Positions 5,233-11,854 of a stretch of 12,333 bases of DNA are shown here, one piece after another (the first letter of the stretch is position 1; each line of letters opens with the position of its first letter). The stretch covers positions 1-12,333 of the forward strand of contig URWZ01000025.1 of assembly GCA_900551625.1 (NCBI GenBank). Reading direction: 5' to 3'. The stretch comes from an uncultured Collinsella sp. (GTDB lineage Bacteria; Actinomycetota; Coriobacteriia; Coriobacteriales; Coriobacteriaceae). Position numbers and translations under genes: made by a program. The notes beneath the pieces were generated by a model. That model saw nothing but the letters and a program-made list of their open reading frames with translations, ran no database searches and was not told the DNA's origin.

Positions 5233-6150
5233 ATGTCTAACCATCAGCACACGCTTATCATCGATGGCACCTCGGGCATCAGCGGCGATATGACCGTCGC
5301 GGCCCTGCTCGACTTGGGCGCCAGCGAGGAGCGCCTGCGCGAACAGCTCGCCACGCTGCCGGTCGACGGCTTTGAGATTGCCGTTACACGCGTAAACAAG
5401 CATGGCATCGACGCCTGCGACTTTGACGTTCAGCTGGCAGAGGAGCTCGAGAACCATGACCACGACATGACCTGGCTCTACGGCAACGAAGCAGCTGCCG
5501 AGCACACGCACGAGCATGAGCATCACCATCATGACCATGGCGAGCATGAACACGAGCACACACACAACCACGACCATGACCATGAGGCCCACGGTCATGG
5601 CCACGAGGGCCATCATCACGCCCACCACCACCGTTCTTTGGCGGACGTCACCGCCATCATCGACGGCTCGCAGCTAAGCGATGGCGCTAAGCGTCGTGCG
5701 CTCGCCATCTTTACCGCGCTCGCCGCCGCCGAGGCCAAGGCCCACGGCAAAACGCCCGAGACCGTCATGTTCCACGAGGTAGGCGCCGTCGATTCCATCG
5801 TCGACGTCTGCTCTGTCGCCATCTGCCTCGATGACCTGGGTATTGAGGACATCGTTGTCGAGTCGCTCTCCGAGGGCCACGGAACCATCCACTGTGCCCA
5901 CGGCCTTATGCCCATTCCCGTCCCCGCTGTCGTCAACCTGTGCCAGGCGGGCAATATCGCCCTCACGCCTGCACCGGTCGCCGGCGAGCTCGTGACGCCC
6001 ACGGGCGCCGCCATCGTCACCGCGCTGCGTACGTCCGACCAACTGCCCTCACGCTACCACATCGAAGCCGTCGGCTACGGCGCCGGCAAACGCCCCTACG
6101 AGGGCTGCTCCGGCACGCTCCGCTGCCTGCTCGTTCACGCGGACGCGTAG
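5233..6150 (+). CDS. larC: LarC, LarC1 domain only (nickel insertase without C-terminal half)
   Basis: LarC is the CTP-dependent nickel insertase that completes the NPN cofactor. Family motifs are DGTSGISGDM (11-20), FHEVGAVDSIVDV (180-192), PIPVPAVV (227-234), TPTGAAI (255-261) and GYGAGKR (281-287). A nickel-binding type His-rich segment at 91-133 has 24 His in 43 residues. The 305-aa protein stops just after the LRxLL strand where LarC1 normally ends. The CTP-binding LarC2 domain (about 130-150 aa) is absent; in Lactobacillus plantarum it is made from an overlapping frame by frameshifting. Here tetR begins 2 nt after the stop and I see no LarC2-like peptide in any frame. LarC2 may be encoded elsewhere. 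AAGGAG lies 6 nt before ATG 5233. Confidence 0.93.
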   Translation: MSNHQHTLIIDGTSGISGDMTVAALLDLGASEERLREQLATLPVDGFEIAVTRVNKHGIDACDFDVQLAEELENHDHDMTWLYGNEAAAEHTHEHEHHHHDHGEHEHEHTHNHDHDHEAHGHGHEGHHHAHHHRSLADVTAIIDGSQLSDGAKRRALAIFTALAAAEAKAHGKTPETVMFHEVGAVDSIVDVCSVAICLDDLGIEDIVVESLSEGHGTIHCAHGLMPIPVPAVVNLCQAGNIALTPAPVAGELVTPTGAAIVTALRTSDQLPSRYHIEAVGYGAGKRPYEGCSGTLRCLLVHADA

Positions 6151-6152
6151 CC

Positions 6153-6692
6153 ATGGATGCCCGCAAGGCAAAAAGCCGCGCTGCCATCGTTGCGGCGTTC
6201 TCCGAGCTGCTGCGCGAAGAGGACTACGGCAAGATCACCGTCGGCGACATCATCGCGCGCGCTCACGTAGGCCGCGCGACATTCTACGGCCTCTTTAAGA
6301 GCAAAGACGACCTGCTGTCCGAGCTCGTGAGCGACATCTGCACCCACGCCCTCGACGACGATGGCACACCGCTCGACGACCCACTCGTGCAGATCGAGCA
6401 TATTCTCAACAATCTCTGGGAGCGTCGCCAGGGCGTCCGAGCCCTCGTAGCCGGCGCCGGCTCACGCGTCTTCGCCGACTGCTTACGCAAGACCATCATG
6501 TCACGAGCAGCCGAAACCGTCCCCACCGACCCAAACGGCCCCGCCGGCACCATGGACCGAAGCTTCCTACTACACCACATAGCCTCAAGCTTCGTAGGAA
6601 TGGTCCAATGGTGGGCCTGGCACAACTTCCAAGCCCCAAAAGAGGACGTAGCCAAAGACTACCTCTCAGCCATAAAACCCCTCTTCAACTAA
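6153..6692 (+). CDS. TetR/AcrR-family transcriptional regulator
   Basis: This 179-aa DNA-binding regulator has a typical N-terminal TetR helix-turn-helix: KITVGDIIARAHVGRATFYGLFKSKDDLL (about residues 27-55). The C-terminal ligand/dimerisation domain is generic, and its ligand cannot be told from sequence. It starts 2 nt after the larC stop with no clear Shine-Dalgarno, so translation is probably coupled to larC. Membership of the larBC operon suggests autoregulation or control of lar genes, possibly through the inverted repeat at 4362-4395. In L. plantarum the lar regulator is a Crp/Fnr-type protein (LarR), so a TetR regulator here would be a different solution. The last third uses more A-ending codons than the start. 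Confidence 0.88.
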   Translation: MDARKAKSRAAIVAAFSELLREEDYGKITVGDIIARAHVGRATFYGLFKSKDDLLSELVSDICTHALDDDGTPLDDPLVQIEHILNNLWERRQGVRALVAGAGSRVFADCLRKTIMSRAAETVPTDPNGPAGTMDRSFLLHHIASSFVGMVQWWAWHNFQAPKEDVAKDYLSAIKPLFN

Positions 6693-6803
6693 GTAAGAAC
6701 CTCATCCCAAAGCATCGCCCCAACCCAAGGCGCCACGCATCCCAAAGATTCACTCACGCTTCAACGCCCCTACCAGCAACAAGCCCCTCCCATCCAAATT
6801 CAG
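6693..6803 (+). promoter_or_regulatory. C-rich, G-poor stretch after tetR (candidate Rho utilisation site)
   Basis: Counting by hand, bases 6701-6800 contain 46 C and only 11 G on the plus strand, with no stable hairpin. Unstructured C>G RNA just after a stop codon is the hallmark of a Rho utilisation (rut) site. It would load Rho on the larBC-tetR transcript ahead of the intrinsic terminator at 6890-6932 and protect the convergent larAD genes from antisense readthrough. Confidence 0.45.
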
Positions 6804-6822
6804 ATATATATGTTGAGTTGCT

Positions 6823-6832
6823 TGTTCGAACA
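6823..6832. other. 10-bp palindrome TGTTCGAACA
   Basis: A perfect palindrome lies in the convergent tetR-larD spacer, next to the AT-rich run ATATATAT. It could be a regulator site, but no gene start is nearby, so its function is unclear and chance is possible. Confidence 0.25.
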
Positions 6833-6859
6833 CAGCCAAGAATGCCCAGGGCTCGGTAG

Positions 6860-6962
6860 GGGGTAACTTTCCAACGCACTCCGCAGGACGCAAAAAGGCT
6901 CGCCGCACGAAGTGCGCAGCGAGCCTTTTTGCATGTCCGAGGACGCGCTGGGAAGTTACCCC
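6860..6962 (-). repeat. composite palindromic element, copy 1 (downstream of larD)
   Basis: Outer arms at 6860-6877 and 6945-6962 pair at 16 of 18 positions plus one G-U. Then come two 12-nt strands, ACTCCGCAGGAC (6878-6889) and ATGTCCGAGGAC (6933-6944), enclosing the inner terminator stem (6890-6932). The same layout recurs at 9368-9494 with the same loop strands but different stems. On the minus strand it starts 32 nt after the larD stop. Likely a structured 3'-UTR/terminator element; the family is not one I can name. Confidence 0.75.
6890..6932. terminator. bidirectional intrinsic terminator between tetR and larD
   Basis: GCAAAAAGGCTCGC (6890-6903) pairs perfectly with 6919-6932, with an inner 5-bp stem CGCAC/GTGCG (6904-6916) and GAA loop. 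A5 on one side and T5 on the other make it a terminator in both directions, suited to the convergent tetR and larD genes. Confidence 0.92.
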
Positions 6963-6994
6963 ATGCGGGCGGCGGACAACTATGTAGCCTTGGA

Positions 6995-7726
6995 CTAGAA
7001 CATGCCCAAGAAACCATGCACAAACAGCGCGGCCAGAGCGGCACCGACAAACGGTGCGATGCCAGGAACAAGCAGGCCATACTTCCAGTTGTTGTCAGCC
7101 TTGTTCTTGATCGGCAGCACCTGATAGGCCATGCGAGGACCAAGGTCACGAGCCTGGTTCATGGCGAAGCCGGTGATGCCGCCCATGCCCATGCCAACAG
7201 CCCAAACGATCAGGCCGACGCAGATGGCGAGCATCAGAACGTTCTCACCAGCGCGGCTAGCGGCAGTAAGGATGGCGCTGATGAACACAAAGGTGCAGAT
7301 AGCCTCGCAGAAGAAGTTACGGGCATAGTTCGTGCCCTCGGTGGTGGGGTTGGTCGAGAAGATGTTGCGCTGGGCAATGGGATCGACGACACCATCGGAA
7401 GCCTTGAACTCATCGGCATACATAAGCCAAGCGATTACGGCACCCACAAAGCCGCCGAGCATATCGGCAATCATGAAGGGGATGCAGCTGCTCCACGGCA
7501 CCAGGCCGACGATGCACTGGGCAAGCACCATGGCGGGGTTCATGCACACGGCGCCGCCAAAGATAAACAGAGCAACCGAGATGCCAAAAGACCAGGTGGT
7601 GATGGCAAACATGTGGCCGGAGCCCTGATACTTGGTGCCCTTAAGCACGGTATCGCAGTGCACGCCCACGCCAAAGATGATCATGAGGGCCGTTGCGCCG
7701 AATTCGCAGAGGAGTTTGGTAAGCAT
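6995..7726 (-). CDS. larD: LarD-like MIP-family channel (lactate/glycerol facilitator)
   Basis: This 243-aa aquaglyceroporin-family membrane protein has the usual six hydrophobic segments and two half-helix loops. The first loop carries the canonical NPA (63-65, in GGAVCMNPAM). The second reads MNQARD (189-194), so the second NPA is NQA while the selectivity-filter Arg193 is kept. In L. plantarum the lar operon includes larD, an aquaglyceroporin facilitating lactic acid transport. Position 49 nt after larA on the same strand supports that role; a plain glycerol facilitator (GlpF) is the alternative. AAGG lies 4 nt before ATG 7726. It is followed by the bidirectional terminator and composite palindrome. 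The NPA-to-NQA change may affect the pore, but I cannot predict how. Confidence 0.87.
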   Translation of the reverse strand: MLTKLLCEFGATALMIIFGVGVHCDTVLKGTKYQGSGHMFAITTWSFGISVALFIFGGAVCMNPAMVLAQCIVGLVPWSSCIPFMIADMLGGFVGAVIAWLMYADEFKASDGVVDPIAQRNIFSTNPTTEGTNYARNFFCEAICTFVFISAILTAASRAGENVLMLAICVGLIVWAVGMGMGGITGFAMNQARDLGPRMAYQVLPIKNKADNNWKYGLLVPGIAPFVGAALAALFVHGFLGMF

Positions 7727-7775
7727 AAAACCTTATCTTTCTTGTCGGTTACAAACGATTCGTTTAGGCCGCGCA

Positions 7776-9053
7776 CTAGTGCTGCGCGACGACAACGCCC
7801 AGGCCATCGGGAATGACGGCAACCTTGGCATCGGCACCCTTCATTTCAAAGGCGAGCTTGAGTGCCTCCTCGATAGTGTTGACCGGCGTCATGTGCATAT
7901 CCTTAATCATCTGGTGATCGCACAGATCAGTAACCATGATCACAGGGTGATGTGCCAGGATGCGGGCGAAAATCTGGCTCGTCCACTGGTCGGGCAGGGT
8001 CTCGTCCTTGGGACGATCGATGCAGGCACGCTCAAACTCTGCCGGATCGTTGTCGGCGATGTTGTGATAGAAGCCCTCGCCGCCGTGACCGTCGGCGCAA
8101 CCGGCGACATCGATGATCACGCCGCCCTCGGGAAGTGTGGCCTCGGCAGCGCACATGCCCTTCACGGCCTGATAGATGTTCTGGTCGAGCGGGTAGCCGC
8201 CGTTGGTGGTGATGGCAATCTCGCACTCGACGGGCTCAACGCCGGCAAGGCTCTTCACGAACTCGCAGCCAGCCTCGTGTGCCTTGTGGATGTCGCCGGC
8301 AAAGGAGCCAATGACCTCGTGTTTGCCGTTGAGTACCACGTTCAGCACAAAGGCAAGGTGAGCCATCTCGGCAGCAGCAAACATGTCCTCGCTCACGTGG
8401 TTGTGGCACAGGTTGCCAGCACGCGAGTGGGAATCATTCACAAACTGACCGTTGTGGTTGTACATGATGGTCTTGTAGCTGGCGATACCGGGAAGGACGG
8501 ACTTGCGGCTGCCAGAGAAACCGGCAAAGAAGTGCGGCTCAATGAAGCCCTCGGCAAGCAGCAGATCGCAATCGGCGGCAATCTTGTTGATAATGCACTC
8601 GCCGCCAGAGGGCAGGGTGCCGATCTTTTTCATCATGCTGTCGTCAGTCGCGACGTGCATAACGATTTCCTCGTTGGCAACGATCTCCTCGCCGTACTTG
8701 TTGACAAGCTCCTCGTGCGTCGACGGACGATGCATACCCGTAGCAACCAGAATGCGAACGCGCGCCTCAGGCGCAGCGGAGTGGATGTGATGCAGCAGAA
8801 TAGGCATCGTCACACGCGAGGGAACGGGGCGCGTATGGTCGGAGCTAATGATGACAATATCCTTCTTGCCAGCACAAAGCTCCTCGAGCGAAGGCGAGCC
8901 ATAAGGGTTGGCAAGCGACTCCTCTACCAGCTCTTCCTGCGATTTCGTGGTCTTAAACTCGTTTTGGTGACCTTCCATCACACCGGCGAAGTTTTTATCC
9001 TCGAGCTCCAGATGCAACGTCTTGCGGTCAAACGGCAGTTCACATTCAAACAA
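7776..9053 (-). CDS. larA: LarA, nickel-dependent lactate racemase (TTG start)
   Basis: LarA interconverts D- and L-lactate using a covalently bound nickel-pincer nucleotide. The 425-aa protein closely resembles my recollection of L. plantarum LarA (424 aa). Starting at TTG 9053 puts every key residue at the L. plantarum number: Asp72 and Arg75 in SSDHTRP, His108 in GMHRPSTHEE, His174 in HFFAGFSG, Lys184 (NPN attachment) in SRKSVLPG and His200 (Ni ligand) in YNH. AGGAAGAGGG ends 9 nt before this TTG. The frame stays open upstream to 9407, but those residues are low-complexity and not LarA-like. It is probably cotranscribed with larD. All residues needed for activity appear present. A related racemase with another 2-hydroxyacid substrate is possible, but similarity strongly favours lactate. 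Confidence 0.95.
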   Translation of the reverse strand: MFECELPFDRKTLHLELEDKNFAGVMEGHQNEFKTTKSQEELVEESLANPYGSPSLEELCAGKKDIVIISSDHTRPVPSRVTMPILLHHIHSAAPEARVRILVATGMHRPSTHEELVNKYGEEIVANEEIVMHVATDDSMMKKIGTLPSGGECIINKIAADCDLLLAEGFIEPHFFAGFSGSRKSVLPGIASYKTIMYNHNGQFVNDSHSRAGNLCHNHVSEDMFAAAEMAHLAFVLNVVLNGKHEVIGSFAGDIHKAHEAGCEFVKSLAGVEPVECEIAITTNGGYPLDQNIYQAVKGMCAAEATLPEGGVIIDVAGCADGHGGEGFYHNIADNDPAEFERACIDRPKDETLPDQWTSQIFARILAHHPVIMVTDLCDHQMIKDMHMTPVNTIEEALKLAFEMKGADAKVAVIPDGLGVVVAQH

Positions 9054-9175
9054 CGACGAGCGCCCTCTTCCTTTCAACTGACACACTAGATAAACCGTTG
9101 GAAGGATACGCCGCTCACCGAAAAACACCACCGTCCACCGACTCATTAACACAACGTTCATATTTGACCCACAAC
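9054..9175 (-). promoter_or_regulatory. larA upstream region with GTTGTG direct repeat
   Basis: Between the terminator and the larA start, the minus strand carries GTTGTG twice, 20 nt apart (plus-strand CACAAC at 9151-9156 and 9171-9176). That spacing puts both on the same DNA face. No convincing -10/-35 pair is visible; TTAATG and TATCTA are weak -10 candidates. The larA promoter most likely lies here, because a terminator lies upstream. No gene was found in it. Confidence 0.3.
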
Positions 9176-9209
9176 AAAACGGCCGCGACCCCAAACGGGA
9201 CCGCGGCCG
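9173..9209 (-). terminator. intrinsic terminator upstream of larA
   Basis: CGGCCGCGACCCC (9180-9192) pairs with 9197-9209 (13 bp, two G-U on the minus-strand RNA) around a 4-nt loop and is followed on the minus strand by TTTTGTT. It lies about 120 nt before the larA start and 300 nt after the ppc stop. It either ends ppc readthrough or acts as a terminator in a long larA leader. Confidence 0.8.
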
Positions 9210-9221
9210 CAACAGTCGTAA

Positions 9222-9326
9222 GGCGAGAAGCGCCACATGCATCTCAATCCCAATCGATAAGACGCGAGGCGCGAAGCGCCAAACGCGCCGCCGGGACAGA
9301 CCCAATCCAAAGTGCGCGAAGCGCGC
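9222..9326. repeat. three short GCGAAGCGC-type hairpins in the ppc-larA spacer
   Basis: GGCGAGAAGCGCC (9222-9234), GGCGCGAAGCGCC (9268-9280) and GTGCGCGAAGCGCGC (9312-9326) are near-identical mini-hairpins with GAA-type loops spaced about 45 nt apart. They lie in a gene-free spacer. They may be a small repeat family or simple GC-rich intergenic drift. Confidence 0.5.
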
Positions 9327-9372
9327 CTTATTCCCTTCAGCTTTAATCCCTGAAGACCGAGGACGAAGGGGC
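9323..9372. repeat. possible degenerate third copy of the composite palindrome
   Basis: GCGCCTT (9323-9329) pairs with 9366-9372 except one base. Inside it, ATTCC (9330-9334) faces a strand ending ACCGAGGAC (9356-9364), and CTTCAG (9335-9340) pairs with CTGAAG (9350-9355). ATTCC and CGAGGAC match the conserved loop strands of the two full copies, but the left strand is incomplete. It overlaps the arm of copy 2. Confidence 0.35.
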
Positions 9373-9494
9373 CCGACGGGTTTCCCTCTGAATGCATTCC
9401 GCAGCACGAAGCCCCCTTATCCGCAGCTCCTAAGGAGCAGGATAAGGGGGCTTCAAGTGCGAGGACGCATTCAGAGGGAAACCCATCGGGCCCC
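9368..9494 (-). repeat. composite palindromic element, copy 2 (downstream of ppc)
   Basis: Outer arms at 9368-9395 and 9467-9494 are reverse complements at 27 of 28 positions. The 12-nt strands ATTCCGCAGCAC (9396-9407) and AAGTGCGAGGAC (9455-9466) follow. They enclose a perfect 15-bp stem (9408-9422 with 9440-9454) topped by GCTCC-TAA-GGAGC. The loop strands match copy 1 at 10 of 12 positions each, while the stems are unrelated. On the minus strand it starts 23 nt after the ppc stop. It probably ends or stabilises the ppc message, although no U-tract follows the inner stem. Confidence 0.78.
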
Positions 9495-9517
9495 GGTGAG
9501 AGCCACAGGGCTATCGA

Positions 9518-11854
9518 TTACCCCGTGTTCTGCAATCCTGCCGAGACGCCGGTCACAGTCGAAAGAATCAGGCTCATGTACTCGGCCTTCTTCTCCTCGG
9601 CCATCTCGTCCTGGTTCATACGCACCTCGCGAAGGGCGCGGACCTGGGCGATGGATAGGGCGTCGACGTAGGGGTTGCGCACGCGGACGGCACAGCCAAG
9701 CACACGGCGGCGCTGCAGCGGCCACTCGTCACCGACGATGGCAAGGACCCACTTACGGGTGAGCTGCATCTCGGTAAAGACCTTCTTGGACAGATCCTGG
9801 CGATCGCCCAGATGCAGATACATCTTGGCGATGCGCTGGTCGGTCTTGGCGATCGACATCTCGATGTTGTCGATAAAGGTGCGGAAGAACGGCCACTCCT
9901 GGTAGGCAGCCTTAAGCTGGTCCAGATCGCCAAACTGCTCGCAGGCAGTACCCAGGCCGTACCAAGCGGCCAGATTGATGCGTGCCTGGCTCCAGCTGAA
10001 GATCCACGGAATGGTACGCAGGTCGTCGAGCGACTTGGCACCCAAGCCGCGCTTGGCGGGACGCGAGCCGATCGGCAGCAGACCGACTTCGGTCAGCGGC
10101 GTCACGGTCGAGAACCACGGTGTAAAGTCCTCGGTGTTCAGCAGGTCCAGATAGCGCTCGTGGCTTGCGGCGTTGAGCTTCTCGGCCATATCCCAGAACT
10201 TCTGCGTGGTCTCGGTGTTGGTCTTCTCGACACTCGGGGCCGACTGCAAAAGCGTTGCGGCGGCAACGGACTCAACATGGCGCTGAGCCAGCGTGCGGTT
10301 GCCGTAACGGGCAAAGATGACCTCGCCCTGCTCGGTGAGCTTAAAGAAGCAGTTGACCGAACCCTTGGGCTGCGCCAGCACGGCCTTGTTGGCCGGGCCG
10401 CCGCCACGGCCCACGGCACCGCCGCGACCGTGCATGAGCACCAGATCGATATCGTTCTTCTCGGCCCACTTGGCGATGCGCTCCTGTGCGGAGTGCAGCG
10501 CGAGCATGGCCGTGGTAGGACCGGCGTCCTTGGAGGAGTCGGAGTAGCCCAGCATGACCTCCATGCGACGGTTGGTCTGGGCAAGGCGCTTTTGCACTAC
10601 GGGCAGCGTGAGCATCTGGTCGAGCACGTCAACGCAGCCCTCGAGGTCCTCGAGCTGCTCGAACAGCGGGATCACGTCGAGCTCGGGGACATCCTCCTCG
10701 TGTGCAAAGGACAGGTGGGCAAGCTCAAAGACGTCGGCCACATGCTGGGCGCTCTTGGTGAACGAGATGATGTAGCGGTGCGCCATCTTCTTGCCGTAGC
10801 GTTTTTGGATGGAACCGATGGCGCGGAAGGTATCGATGACCTCGCGCGTCATGGGCTGCAGGTCGCCATGGATACCGTTCTCGTGGATATCCTTAAGGGC
10901 GCGGGCATGCACCACGGAGTGCTGACGGAACTCCATCTCGACCATATGGAAGCCGAAGGACTCGACCTGCCAGATGATGGTTTGGACCGGGCCGTAGGCA
11001 GCACGGACGGCACCGCAGGCGGCCAGCGAACGCTGGACGACGCGCAGGTCATCCAGGAACTCGTCGGCGCTGTGGTACATGGTGTCGGTGATACGACGGA
11101 CGGTGGCGTTCAGGCGGTCGGCCATGACGAGCATGACGGCGCGATGCGGCTCGTGCTCGGAGATCAGCTCGGCGCGGGCCGTGTAACGAGGGCTCATCTC
11201 GACCTGATGGTTCCACAGGTTAATGAGCTCGGCCGACGGCTTGCTGTAGGTAGCCTCGAGCGTGAGGTTGCGGCCGATGTGGCGGCACTTGTCCTCGAGC
11301 TTGAGCACCATGTGCGTAAAGTACTTGGCGGCGACCTCACGGCTCACCTTGGCGGTGACGTTGGGGTTACCGTCGCGGTCGGAACCGATCCAGCTGCCGG
11401 GATGGAAGAACGCCGGGCACAGCGGCGGCACAGTACCGGCCTTGTCGCCCAGCACCCAATCGTCAAAACGACGATAGATAACGGGGATAACGTCGAACAG
11501 CGTGTTATCGAAGATGTCGATGATGGTATCGGCTTCCTCGACCGGCGTGGGCTTCTTGAGCGCGATGGGACTCGTACGCACCAGGGCGTCGATCTCCTGC
11601 AGCATATGGCGCTCGTTCTCCACCAGGTCGGAGCCGCCCAGACGCGGACGCTCCTCCAGCAGGTTGGAGATACGGCGGATCTTGCCCTCGACGGCCTTAC
11701 GACGGGCCTCGGTGGGATGTGCGGTAAAGACAGGGTGGAACTCGAGCTTGTCGAGCAGCTCGTTGGCACCCTCGACACCCAGCTCATTCACCAGCTGGTG
11801 ATAGGCAACGGTAAGCTCGTTGGCAGGATCGACCTCGGTATCGGTCGACGCACC
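9518..11854 (-). CDS. ppc: phosphoenolpyruvate carboxylase, N-terminus lost at a chimeric join
   Basis: PEP carboxylase adds bicarbonate to PEP to give oxaloacetate, an anaplerotic step. About 778 residues are present. Visible motifs are FTAHPTE with the catalytic His (about 11,708-11,728), GSWIGSDRDGNPN (about 11,362-11,400), GYSDSSKDAG (about 10,520-10,550), HGRGGAVGRGGGP (about 10,395-10,435), SRPAKRGLGAKS followed by RTIPWIFSWSQAR, and the invariant C-terminal QNTG. E. coli Ppc is 883 aa with FTAHPTE near residue 134, so about 90 N-terminal residues are missing. Upstream the frame continues into an unrelated aldo/keto reductase sequence, so the real start is not in the window. The 5' boundary near 11,854 is approximate because the join may lie in shared codons. 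Confidence 0.95.
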   Translation of the reverse strand, partial: GASTDTEVDPANELTVAYHQLVNELGVEGANELLDKLEFHPVFTAHPTEARRKAVEGKIRRISNLLEERPRLGGSDLVENERHMLQEIDALVRTSPIALKKPTPVEEADTIIDIFDNTLFDVIPVIYRRFDDWVLGDKAGTVPPLCPAFFHPGSWIGSDRDGNPNVTAKVSREVAAKYFTHMVLKLEDKCRHIGRNLTLEATYSKPSAELINLWNHQVEMSPRYTARAELISEHEPHRAVMLVMADRLNATVRRITDTMYHSADEFLDDLRVVQRSLAACGAVRAAYGPVQTIIWQVESFGFHMVEMEFRQHSVVHARALKDIHENGIHGDLQPMTREVIDTFRAIGSIQKRYGKKMAHRYIISFTKSAQHVADVFELAHLSFAHEEDVPELDVIPLFEQLEDLEGCVDVLDQMLTLPVVQKRLAQTNRRMEVMLGYSDSSKDAGPTTAMLALHSAQERIAKWAEKNDIDLVLMHGRGGAVGRGGGPANKAVLAQPKGSVNCFFKLTEQGEVIFARYGNRTLAQRHVESVAAATLLQSAPSVEKTNTETTQKFWDMAEKLNAASHERYLDLLNTEDFTPWFSTVTPLTEVGLLPIGSRPAKRGLGAKSLDDLRTIPWIFSWSQARINLAAWYGLGTACEQFGDLDQLKAAYQEWPFFRTFIDNIEMSIAKTDQRIAKMYLHLGDRQDLSKKVFTEMQLTRKWVLAIVGDEWPLQRRRVLGCAVRVRNPYVDALSIAQVRALREVRMNQDEMAEEKKAEYMSLILSTVTGVSAGLQNTG

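Noticed and set aside
5940..6152. Open frame running through the end of larC into tetR, suggesting a frameshift fusion LarC-TetR or a hidden LarC2
   Set aside because: The translated peptide has no LarC2 resemblance and no slippery heptamer is seen near the stop; an open second frame is common at this GC content.
6821..6840. TTCGAA-containing segment resembling a tRNA T-loop
   Set aside because: No acceptor stem, anticodon arm or CCA-like end can be drawn around it.
9054..9407. N-terminal extension of LarA up to an ATG at 9407
   Set aside because: The extension crosses a terminator and two palindromes and is not LarA-like; the TTG at 9053 fits the family length and residue numbering.
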